Assembly: GCA_937928685.1 (NCBI GenBank)
Contig: CALGJU010000086.1
Span: forward strand, 1-41,233
Reading direction: 5' to 3'
DNA from: an uncultured Granulosicoccaceae bacterium
Lineage (GTDB): Bacteria > Pseudomonadota > Gammaproteobacteria > Granulosicoccales > Granulosicoccaceae
DNA length: 41,233 nucleotides
Under the pieces are notes generated by a model that searched no databases, was not told the origin of the DNA, and was given only the letters and a program-made list of their open reading frames with translations. The position numbers and the translations under genes are program-made. Below, in pieces: positions 25,751 to 36,300 of the stretch (within the stretch, counting starts at the first letter, position 1; each line of letters starts with the position of its first letter).

Positions 25751-28228
25751 TTATTGCCAATTTCCTATCAAAGTAAAAGCAGCCCAATAAAACGGGTGAA
25801 GCCGTTTGTTCTTTTCTAGTTCCCCTAATTGGGCGTCTCGAAGCGCGCTAGCCTTACTAGCACCAGGTACAGAGATCGCTTTATAAAAACCATCCATAAG
25901 ATTTTTGGTCGCTTCATCATCTACAAACCACAGCGACCCCAGAACGCTTCTAGCCCCAGAAGTCAAAGCCACGCCGCTCAATCCCAATGGCGCCAGATCA
26001 CTGCCTGCCGCCGTTGAACAGGCACTTAAAACTAACAACTCAATAGGGTTATCGGAAAACTCCTTAGGTTTAAACAAGGCACTTAATTCACCTAAATCAA
26101 TCAGTTCGTCATGGGCCATAATCCAGCTGTCATCAACATTTTCACCGAAATTCCCGTGGGAGGCGACATGCACAATCTGATACGGCTTGTTGAGCACCTC
26201 TTTTTTAAATGCGTCAAAGCTAAATTCCTCATCAAGAAGCACTGTTGATGGCAGTTTATAACTCGCGGGCAATTCTACTTCCTCAGCCACCGCGGACAAT
26301 CGATGCCACTCCCTGATCTGCTCATCAACGCCAGTAGACCGCAATTCAGTTCCGGTCCCTCGGGTAGTCTGGTTTTGATTTGCCGGGATGCTATCAAGTA
26401 CATCTGAATAATAATCATCAGAAAGCAGCTCAGGAATAGCGATGCCGGGCAAACTCATTCCGGCTGCAAGCGTGCGCCGCTTTGTATCTTGTAGAGGCTC
26501 CGCATTTAATAAAGTCAATCCTGGTGCAGAGGCAATTTCATAACTATCGATCAAGTATTTATTGCCATCCCATAGAGCTGCTATCGGTATTGTCCGTAAA
26601 ACACCATCAGGAACGAAGAGCAATGTGCTGACATCACTCTTCGCAAGTTGCTCCTCCATTGGCGCCATCACCCAACTATAAACTTGCTCGGCCGGTGCCA
26701 AATGTGCGCCACCAGATCCAGGCGAACGCAGAAGATCAGCAAGATTACTCACCTCTTTCTTTAATTCACTTGCACTTACCGGTGTTGAGTAATGATAGAT
26801 AACACCATCAATACTCAACAGCACGGCTAAGCGATTCTCTAGTATCACTGGGTAGACAACGGCCGCAGATTCAGACAGATCATTACCGATCGGATTGGAC
26901 TGCTCGATTACACAGGTGTCTCGAAAGTAGTCTTGTAATTCTGATCTTTTGAGCTCTTCCATTATGAACTGAGCATCAGAGAGCAACACTTGCTGTTGAT
27001 CAAAGGTCGCTGCCTCATCGGATTGCTGCATCAGCAAGTCTGCTAACTCAAGATAGATTGGTCCACGTGTTACCTGGAAAGATGATCGGCCTTGCTCATA
27101 AGACACTGGAATATCATCACGAATACTATCAATATGCCTGATTGACCTGCGATAGGCAGCAACAGCACTGGTGTAGTCTCCACGTTCACGGTAGAGCGTT
27201 GCAAGCTGCCACTCCCAATCAATGGCTAAATCATGTGCGTCAGCAGAAACCCCCACACCACGCTCAAACATTTCTATTGCTTTTACTTCTTCACCTGATG
27301 TTAAGTACCAATTACCTAGCTCTGAAAACGCAACGCCGATCATGCGCTTGTCCGCCAATGAACCTGCCATCGCAATGACCTTTTCAAACGCTGGCACACC
27401 CAGGTTATTGGCAGTGGCATCACCCACTTCCAGTGCTTCACGACCAGCGGCCAGAAATAACTCAGCTCGAGAGTACCCTTCTGGCATCGCTTCAATTTGC
27501 TCTAATGCCACACGTAATATTTCGGGAGCATCAGATTCATATCCTTGTAAGCGAGCTGCCTTGGCATATTTAACACCGGCATCAGCCCTCAACAGTAAGC
27601 TATTGGTAGAAGCTGCTTTGAACACTGCGTCTTCCAGAGTACCAAAGCCAAGCTGTATGTCGCCTTTGTTCAAGTACCAGGTACCAAGCCTGACCCCGGC
27701 GGCAGACATCAAGGCCGGAATGCCCGTATCGTTCGCAAGCGTAAAACTCTGTTCATACAAAGTACCAGGCTCGATTTTGGTCGCTTGAAATGAACTGTTG
27801 TTCTGCGCTGCAGTATGAAGGTCACCAAGCGACCCAAGCACCATTGATTTCAGTACCGGCAAAGCCAATTCCTCACTTAACACGGAAGCTTCTTGCAGGT
27901 CACTACTTGCGCGGTTGTAAAAACCAAGACGCAAATAGGCCTCCCCTCTTCGCAACAACAATTTTGCTAGTGACAACCCTATCAGGCGATGGCTCTCCGA
28001 GGTCTTTTCACTATTCTCAGCATCTCGGGTTGAGCGCATTCGTAAAATAACTGGCGACCATTGACTGATGGCACCTCGGAAATCCCCATCTATCGCTGCA
28101 GCTTCAGTAGATTCGGCCGGCAAGGATGATGGATCTGTCTGGGCAGTAACCGGAGCAGTAGATAGCAATGCCGCTATTGTTATCGAAAGCATTGTTTTGT
28201 AGGTAGTAGAAATATTAGGTATTCTCAT
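25751..28228 (-). CDS. exported TPR-CHAT domain protein (caspase-like peptidase family)
   Basis: An 825-residue protein with an N-terminal signal peptide (ending near STAPVTAQT), a tetratricopeptide-like helical array over about residues 80-400, and a C-terminal CHAT domain (about 500-825). The CHAT catalytic dyad is intact: His691 in HVASHG and Cys737 in LVLSACSTAAGSDLAPLG, followed by GARSVLGSLWFVDD. TPR-CHAT proteins of this kind are commonly encoded beside two-partner-secretion genes, especially in cyanobacteria and some gammaproteobacteria. Their substrate there is not established. It lies 39 bp after tpsB on the same strand, so tpsA-tpsB-CHAT look like one operon. A role in processing or quality control of the exoprotein in the periplasm is an inference. 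The signal peptide argues against a cytoplasmic defence protease. Confidence 0.9.
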   Translation of the reverse strand: MRIPNISTTYKTMLSITIAALLSTAPVTAQTDPSSLPAESTEAAAIDGDFRGAISQWSPVILRMRSTRDAENSEKTSESHRLIGLSLAKLLLRRGEAYLRLGFYNRASSDLQEASVLSEELALPVLKSMVLGSLGDLHTAAQNNSSFQATKIEPGTLYEQSFTLANDTGIPALMSAAGVRLGTWYLNKGDIQLGFGTLEDAVFKAASTNSLLLRADAGVKYAKAARLQGYESDAPEILRVALEQIEAMPEGYSRAELFLAAGREALEVGDATANNLGVPAFEKVIAMAGSLADKRMIGVAFSELGNWYLTSGEEVKAIEMFERGVGVSADAHDLAIDWEWQLATLYRERGDYTSAVAAYRRSIRHIDSIRDDIPVSYEQGRSSFQVTRGPIYLELADLLMQQSDEAATFDQQQVLLSDAQFIMEELKRSELQDYFRDTCVIEQSNPIGNDLSESAAVVYPVILENRLAVLLSIDGVIYHYSTPVSASELKKEVSNLADLLRSPGSGGAHLAPAEQVYSWVMAPMEEQLAKSDVSTLLFVPDGVLRTIPIAALWDGNKYLIDSYEIASAPGLTLLNAEPLQDTKRRTLAAGMSLPGIAIPELLSDDYYSDVLDSIPANQNQTTRGTGTELRSTGVDEQIREWHRLSAVAEEVELPASYKLPSTVLLDEEFSFDAFKKEVLNKPYQIVHVASHGNFGENVDDSWIMAHDELIDLGELSALFKPKEFSDNPIELLVLSACSTAAGSDLAPLGLSGVALTSGARSVLGSLWFVDDEATKNLMDGFYKAISVPGASKASALRDAQLGELEKNKRLHPFYWAAFTLIGNWQ

Positions 28229-28267
28229 AATCGGATCGCCGGGTTTGTCTATTGATATATAAAAAGG

Positions 28268-30304
28268 CTAATACTTAGCTACAATTTTTAAATGTACACC
28301 GTGATCTTGTAAATCCTCCTGCTCAGCGCGTTCACCGTCGTTCAAACCAGCGCCGAGATAAAGCTCACCGGATAGATGCGTTCCAAGATCCCATAAAAGA
28401 CCCAGCCCAACCGAGGCAAGAAATTCATCCGCGATGAAAAACGTTTTGTTTCTCGCATAGCCGATATCAACAAAGGGTGCTAACTGAAATGTTCCAAAAT
28501 CTGCGGACCTATAAAATGGGTAACGCAGTTCCGCCGATGCAAAGACCGCTTGATCCCGAACCAATTCGTTCTCACGGTAACCGCGTACGGTACCTGCACC
28601 ACCCAATGAAAAACGTTCAAGCGGCAGTAACTTTCTGCTGGCTATCTGACCCTCCAGCCTGAGAATCATCTGAGCGCGCTCTTCAAACGTATTCCTGACA
28701 TATTGAAGCTGTGCTTGCGCTGTAAGAAATTCACTATCAGGGCGATCATCATCATGGACAGTAGAGCCAAACATATCCAGTCCGAGATTCAAGCCGGCTC
28801 GGGCTGCCAACACATCCGAATCCCCACGACGTACATACTCCTGCCACACTCTGGCTACACTGACTTTACTACTACCGTCTTCCTCACCCGCTGAAAAAGA
28901 AAACGGTATACCTTGTAGAGAGTTGCTGCTACTGCGAATAGAAATCCCCGTACCTGCGACCATCGACTCTTTAATAGTGCGCTTTAGCGGCCGTGTTATC
29001 GATAGATCAGCACCGAGAGAGCTGCTCTCAATGTCAATAGTATCCAATGGCTCTTCAGCAACGGTGCTATCGGTTGCAGTGAGCCGCACCTGCACTCTGG
29101 TGTCATCACTTCTGATTGGAACTTCATACTCTGTTGTGAAATTAAACTTGTTACCATTACCACCAATTGTAATTCCCAGAGTATCGCCAAATCCTGAAAT
29201 ATTGCGCATAACGCCTGTGGCAAATACTTGCCCTGCACCCAGACTAGGGGTTCCATGGTTACTGGTAACTATTGAGAAATCATAAGGACGCGCGCGAGTG
29301 ACCTTTAAGTCCAGTGCGCTTGAACCACGACCAGGAAGGGTACGAAGCTTTCCATCCAATCGTTCTATTAACGGATCATCGAGTAGTAGCTGGAATTTTT
29401 CCTGTAGTGCAATAGTGTTAAACGGTTTATCAACATCTAGCGCTATGCGGTCGGTGATGTACTTTTCCCTTAATGAACCCTCACCCTCTATATTAACTTC
29501 TGCGAGAGACCCCTCGACAACAGTGTATACAATATTCCCGTTTTCAACTTTTTGATCCGGTAAAACTACGCCAGAGTTGATGTAGCCTTTTTCAACATAA
29601 AGCCTACTGAGCTGCACCCTTAATTCTTCGAGATCTGACAATTTAATTCGTCGCCCGACAAAGGGTGCTGATGCTGTATCCAACGCCATCTCATCAAGAA
29701 CGGTATTCCCTTCGACCGCTACGTTGGTTAACAGTATCAGACGGCCCTGTTGCTTTTCCAGGTCCGCCGCATTAGCCTGAGCTTGCCGAAGAATAGCCAA
29801 GTCATTGCGCTTTCCCAGTTTATTTTTTATCTGCTCTTCTAAAGCTTGAAATTCCGCTGAACCCTGCCTCTGAACAGGCCGTGCTGCTGCCAGCGCCGGT
29901 GACTCTTCCCTAAAGACCACCTCTGTAGTAGTTACCACCGGGACCACATCATCTTTTGCCGCCATTGGCGGTTTTATTTCTGTTGCAGGAATGCTATTTA
30001 GTTCTTTATCGATGGTCGTCTTGCTGAGAACAGTTGGATTACTCGTGCCTGATGGTGATTCAATAGAATCTGACTCAACCGACAATACCGTCCACGAAGA
30101 TTGCTCACCACCTCCTCCATCGTTGACGATTGTTTCCGTGAAACTGAGTTCAGAATGAACCCGGTTTGACATGGGTTCCCCGGAATCCCTAGCTGATGTT
30201 ACTTCGAGAAACGTTACCTCATCAGCTCGTACAGTGGAAATACCACTTAAACCACTTTGAAGAACAGCAATGCTTACCAGCGTTAGTTTGAATAGAGAAT
30301 TCAT
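28268..30304 (-). CDS. TpsB outer-membrane transporter (ShlB/FhaC/HecB family)
   Basis: A 678-residue Omp85-superfamily barrel that exports the giant TpsA protein encoded immediately upstream. The signal peptide ends near VRADEV. A long low-complexity Thr/Ser/Pro region (about residues 30-150) is followed by a coiled-coil-like segment, a POTRA domain (about 180-265; VAVEGNTVLDEM, LRVQLSRLYVEKGYINSGVV) and a 16-strand-type barrel with the conserved loop motif TVRGYRENELVRDQAVFASA near residue 570. The frame extends to 30,322, but the ATG at 30,304 has GAGGGAG seven bases upstream and overlaps the tpsA stop by one base (TAATG), so the two are translationally coupled. The C-terminus ends in a typical barrel strand with a terminal aromatic (IVAKY). 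Confidence 0.93.
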   Translation of the reverse strand: MNSLFKLTLVSIAVLQSGLSGISTVRADEVTFLEVTSARDSGEPMSNRVHSELSFTETIVNDGGGGEQSSWTVLSVESDSIESPSGTSNPTVLSKTTIDKELNSIPATEIKPPMAAKDDVVPVVTTTEVVFREESPALAAARPVQRQGSAEFQALEEQIKNKLGKRNDLAILRQAQANAADLEKQQGRLILLTNVAVEGNTVLDEMALDTASAPFVGRRIKLSDLEELRVQLSRLYVEKGYINSGVVLPDQKVENGNIVYTVVEGSLAEVNIEGEGSLREKYITDRIALDVDKPFNTIALQEKFQLLLDDPLIERLDGKLRTLPGRGSSALDLKVTRARPYDFSIVTSNHGTPSLGAGQVFATGVMRNISGFGDTLGITIGGNGNKFNFTTEYEVPIRSDDTRVQVRLTATDSTVAEEPLDTIDIESSSLGADLSITRPLKRTIKESMVAGTGISIRSSSNSLQGIPFSFSAGEEDGSSKVSVARVWQEYVRRGDSDVLAARAGLNLGLDMFGSTVHDDDRPDSEFLTAQAQLQYVRNTFEERAQMILRLEGQIASRKLLPLERFSLGGAGTVRGYRENELVRDQAVFASAELRYPFYRSADFGTFQLAPFVDIGYARNKTFFIADEFLASVGLGLLWDLGTHLSGELYLGAGLNDGERAEQEDLQDHGVHLKIVAKY

Positions 30305-33300
30305 TAGTTCGCTCCCTCGCAATCATGGCCAAGTGCATCTGTGTCTGCCATTGAAAAAACACTTTCTCCTTGCGAATCATTGTCTGCAGGGACAAATAGA
30401 AACCCTTTATCGATGTATTTTTTGGTGCTATCTTTCGGACTCGATTCAGTAAAGCTGTCCAGAATATCCAGCAACTCCGTAGTCACGTCTGTAGTACCTA
30501 GAATTGAACCGACCAGTGGCAACCCACCAATACCAGGAGTTGTTAATGAACTTGGGGCTCCTTTAACAAATGCAGCACAAGGATCACGCGCCAGATCGGT
30601 CACATCGATAAAGGTAGAATCAAGGTCATTAACAACGGCGTTTACATCAAAAACGGGTGAACTTACTCTGACCTCTCCGGTGATTCCCGATGCAGATGCC
30701 GCTTGTATAACACTTCCCCTCACTTGTATATCGTCGTTGAAATCAGGCCTTGTAACGCGATCACCACCCAGATTCACCCCAAACCGAGAGGTCGTAACAC
30801 GGGTATTAATCTTCACCAAACCACCATCACCCTCATCGGCATTAGCCTGTACAAACGCTCCATCCAATGCAAGAGCATCACTATTGAGAACAATATCGCC
30901 TGCAGTCGGTTGGCACACCGAACCCATGCATGTGCTTCTGTCCGACGCCCGCCCTTCGGTGGTCGATTCGATCAAGCCACTTTTGATCATGACCGTTTCG
31001 GCACTCACTTTAATCTCTCCGGAATCCCCTGACTTGGAACCTGAAATAATCTCTGAACCATCTTCGAGAATTATTTTCGAACCAGGTTCAAACCTTCCAG
31101 GTGCTCCAACAGGTAATGGTTCACCGTTTTCATCAACATTGATTGTCCCGATCGTGATCGAACCACCATTATTTTGACCTTCGTTGTAATCATCCGAATT
31201 AACATTAGTGTTGTTAATAATACTTCTGTTTGCGATTCGAATAGACTCTCCCTGAATATCTATCTGACCCGCGGGGCCCGTTCCGGCTGATGAGGCAGTT
31301 ATTTCTGCGCCTCCGTTCAGATCCACAGCTGCGTCAGGCTTGACAAGGTTATTACCAGTGGCAATTATTGTGATGTTTCCGCCGCTCCCGTCGGTACCAT
31401 CAAACTCACTGGAGGCCGTAATATGCTGCAATTCCGGCCTGATTATGTCTTTATCATTTTCCGCAGCAAACGCCCGTGCTTCTGCTAACTCCCGCTCCCA
31501 ACTGTCAGCGCCGTCTACTACCAGGCGGTTGGTTTTTATTTCAATTGACCCACTCTGGTTTTCCGACTCCGTGGCACTGGCGCTAATCTGACCTTCATTG
31601 CGAATTGCAGTCAGCCCTTCAACCAATATCTCAATGGATCCACCTTTTTTACCTGACTCGTCACCATTGGAATCAACTGTCTCCTCACCACTGGATTCAG
31701 TAAAAAGACCAGTACGTGTTTTTGAAACCGGAGTGCTCTCAGAGTCATCATCACTAAGCAGCCCGGAAGCAACAACCGCTTCTTGTTCAGTTGCAGGTAT
31801 AGTATTGCTGTCGATAGTCAGTGAAAATGCTTCCACGGCAATCGTGCCAGGTACACCAGCTCCATTAGAACTTGAGGAGATCTCACCTCGGTTGAAAATA
31901 TCAACCCGCTTATCGGAACGTACATCGATGTCTCCCGCCGGGCCTGCACCAGTAGTACCACTCGACACCGCTGCACCATCAGTAACTATCAACGAACCGT
32001 TTGAGATATCAATATCGATACTAGCAGCACTCTCTCCGGTCGAGGCAGTGTTCGTAGATACGCTACTTTCGGAATCTATTTGAAAATCACCACCAGTGGT
32101 CTTAACCGAAACAGTTCCAGCGTTTGCGAATGTCTCTGCATCCAAGTTCCCCAGCGCATCGCTGCTTATCCGACTCTGGCTGCTTACAGTGGCAGTCTTG
32201 GCGGTAATACTGACCTTCCCTGCATTGCCATCACCGGCAGAACTTGAGGCTATTTCACTTCTATTAACGAGATTAACTTCATCTGACGTCGTGATACTTA
32301 TGTTACCTGCATCACCTGCAACTAACTCATTTCCCTGGCCATTTAATTTTTCGGTTACGCTTGAAATTATCCCCTCGTCAAGCTGCACAGTCTTTACATC
32401 AACTGTTACATCACCACCCACTGCCGCTCCGGAGGTAGTTGCGTTTATCAAGCCCTTAGATGTAACTACCAAGGATCCACTGTCGACAATAGAAATCTTA
32501 GCCGTTGAACTAGACGGTTGCGTTGAAGCAGATGCCTGGATAGATATTTGTGTTTGAAGGTTAGGATCTTCGTCTCCATTTTCATCGACAATCGACTGAC
32601 CGATTAAGCTTATCGTCTCGCTGTTTTTGATTGTCACACTTCCCGCAGCTCCACCTCCATCACTACTGGAGGTTATCTTGCCGCCAGTATTAAGGGTTAG
32701 CAATCCTCTACTTGTTTCATCACTCCCGGGATCAACATTAGTGTTGTCAATTACCACTTCACCGGCTGGCCCACTACCTGTTGTTGCACTTTGAACCAAA
32801 CTTAAATCACTTATTATCAGTTCAGGTGTTTCCACTGTAACTGTACTAGCACTACCAGCATCGGATGTACTGGAAGATACCGAGCTTCCATCTGTAAGAA
32901 GAGTCGAACCAAGTGGTGATTGAATATCTACCGTACCCGCACTACCAGAACCACTGGTTTCACTGGTTACAAAAGACTTTGACAAAATTACATCGCCAGT
33001 TTTTGCAACAAGAATAACCTTTGCCGACTCAAGATCAGCAGATCCAGCTGTTGCTGTATTGGTTGAAATAGTGCTGGATGCCAAATTTATGTTGTCAACG
33101 GCTACTACTTCGACCTTACCCGCATTGGCGTCGTGGTCTTCTGGCTCTACATCACTGTTACCAATCACCGTAGTACTTTGAATTTCACTATTGTCTGACA
33201 GGTTGACATTAATCGCATTTAGAGATACTTCACCAGCATCCCCAAGACCTTCAGAACTCGATGAAATCGAACTATTCTGGGAAAGTAATACATCCCCGTC

Positions 33301-36300
33301 GCTCGCGCTGATTTTGATACCTCCAGCCTCCCCTTCACCAGATGTCTCACTAGTTACAGAAGAATCGGAGAGCAATATATCTCCGCTAACAGTGGTAATT
33401 TCCACCGCAGCTGGACTCATTCCGTTTGCAACCGTATTAGTTGAGATACGGCTTTTGTCTGATAACTGGATATCTTCGCTTACATTAAGCGCGACCGTAC
33501 CTGCATTAATCTCCGATGAAGCTGAAAGAGGTTTCGATGTAGAACTCTCTATAACACTTGCTCCCGATAAACTCGCTGACTGTGCCGCTACCGAAACCGA
33601 ACCGGCACTTCCATCACCAGATGAACTGGAAGAAACCCTGCTCTCAGATAAAAGTGTTAACGAACCAGCTGCGAGCAATCCGATCTCCCCGGCATTTGCA
33701 CCACCGGATGTTTCACTGGTAATTTCCGATTCGTTGATGGTGATATCAGTAGCAGCAATATCAATTCGTCCGTCTACGATTGTGCCGTCAACAGCTGGCT
33801 TATCACTGACTGTAGATGTTGAGATACGGCTGTTGCCACTTATCGTAATATTTTCCTTCACGAGAATATCCACGGTACCTGGCGCGGCGCTGCTACCCTC
33901 AACATTGGCTGAGCTTTCTATTGCGCTTTCATCAGATAAAGATAAGCTTTTCGCTTTAATGAAGATACTTCCAGCGTCACCTGAGCCCCCAACGCCTCCA
34001 TCGGGCTTATTACTAGAGGAGGATATTGAACCACCCTCCGCTATAACAAGGCTCTCATCAATATTTATGGAAACATCTCCGGCTGGCCCACTGCCGTTTG
34101 TCTCCAGACTGATGCCTGAGCCACCGGTAATTATCAACTCATCACTATCTTCTATAGTTACGCTGCCACTCACCACGCCATTGGTAGCCTCGGTAGAGAT
34201 ATCTCCTGAAGATATTTCACCAAACAAGTCCGTTGTACCTGCCAACAGTATATTGCTGCTGTTCCGTATTGTTACACTACCAGGTGCGCCCTCTCCAATA
34301 GCACTTGAAGAAATCCCTCCACCGTCGGTTACCAGAATTCTTCCACGTCCCGGGCCTTCATTTTCAGGACTCGAAGCATTATCAATAATTATAGCCCCGG
34401 CCGCGCCTGTACCAGAACTATCACTCTGAACAGTGCCGCCAGAAACAAGTACCTCACCAGATAGAATAGAAATCTCGGCAGTTAGTGCCTGTCTTCCGTT
34501 AGTGTTTGTATTGGTGGAGATTGAACTCGCCTCAGACACCAGGACCTGGTCAGGAGCATTAACTGTTATAGACCCAGCAACAGCATTTGACGGGCTCTCG
34601 CTTGTGGTTTCGCTTCTTATATTACTTTCACCAATCAGTGTCAGTGTATTTGTACCAATATCTATCGTTCCAGCATCACCGAAACCAATGGAACTTGAAG
34701 AAACAGAACCATTACCACTAAGAACAACGGTTGTTTCCGTTTCGGTAGAAGTTTTGTCAATTACAATGTTTCCAGCGTCCCCACTCGCTGACTCAAGGGA
34801 TAAACTGTTAACTTCGCTATTTTCTACAATCAGGGATTCAAACACACTTATTTTTATATCGCCGGCATTTCCACTTGTATTCGTATTGGTAGATATCATA
34901 CTTTCACCAGCTATCAACACTTCGGTTCCACTGATATCAACAGTACCTGCGTCCGCGGGACCACTGGTACTACTGGTTACTTCACTATCAACAATTTGAA
35001 GACTATTGCTTGCGTTAATCGAAATATTTGCTGGCAGTTGACTATCTGTTTCAGTCTCAGTCGATATCTGTGTACCCCCACTAATCACAATATCTTCCGC
35101 ACTAATAGTGACGGTACCTGCATTTGCTTTTGAAGGAATACCGCTTTCATTAATCGTCCTGCTCTCAATGACAGTACCTTCTGTCAGCATTAGCGTCTTT
35201 TCTATATCCAGTGAAATGTTTCCTGCGTTGCCAGTACCCTTTGAGCTCGTGCTTAATCTTCCACCCGCAAGCGTCAACTCCTCCAGCTCAATATCGATAT
35301 TTCCGGCCGCGCTTTCCCCGTTGCTTTCCAGACTGATTACACCGCCTTCGCCTAGTATTAATCCCGAGCTATCTCGGATAGAAACATTGCCGCCAAAAGC
35401 ACTGCCACCTGCTATTGCTCCAGCTTCCGTAGAGATGTTACCGCCAACCAAAATTCTCTCGCTGTTTTGTACGATTACTTGACCAGGAGCACCCGTACCG
35501 TCTGAACTGGATGTAACAGTTCCACCATCCTCAATCGCAAGCACGCCACGCTGAACAAATGCACCTTGCTCATCCAAAACTGCATTATCAATCGTTACAA
35601 TACCCGCATCACCGCTACTACCACTTTCTGCAACACTGGCGATGGTGGTCGCGACAATGTTGATATCACCGGAATTAAGACTCACACTACCAGCATGCCC
35701 GGCTGCTGATGTAGAAGTAGATACATCACTCGAAACGAGGTTCGTCTGATTGACATTTATGGTGATGTTGCCTGCGTCACCAGAGCCAAATGTGCTGCTG
35801 GTTATTTTTCCGGAATCCGCAATTAGATTCTCTGCTGTTATCACCACTTCACCAAGTATGGCATCAGGTGAATTGGAAGTACTTGTCTCAGTAGAAATAC
35901 TACTATCCGTCAGAGTGATATTATCCGTGACCTCTATCGTTACTTTCCCTGCATCAGCACCAACAGAGGTATTAGCTGACGTGCTTTCACTAGATATTTC
36001 GCTCCCCTCTACTACCACCAGATTTTGAGACTTAATTTTTACCTCTCCGGCATTACCGGACCCTGCGGTACTTGAAGTTATATTGCTCGCAGTCACAACA
36101 GTATCAGCGGTTGACGTCAGTGCAACTTCACCAGCATCACCCGTACTGTTTTCGCCTGCACTACTAGTGATTTCGGTAGACACCACCGAAATACCTTCAG
36201 CATCTATAGTGATGTCACCTGCACTACCTATGCTGCTGGTTGATGTAGTTATTTTACTGTCAACAAAACTAGCTGTCTCAACATCAATGTCAATGCTACC

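Noticed and set aside
27222-27788. 188-codon plus-strand frame opposite the CHAT gene
   Set aside because: It lies wholly inside the well-supported CHAT/TPR gene and its translation shows no recognisable feature.
25751-28228. Cytoplasmic CHAT protease of an antiphage defence system
   Set aside because: The protein has an N-terminal signal peptide and its partners are TPS genes; no gasdermin, nuclease or type III CRISPR component is nearby.
33191-34429. Long plus-strand reading frames opposite tpsA (for example 412 codons at 33,191-34,429 and 266 at 38,501-39,301)
   Set aside because: They are mirror images of the Ser/Thr/Gly-rich repeats. Their translations are low-complexity Ser/Pro/Ala sequence without domains, and they have no ribosome-binding sites.
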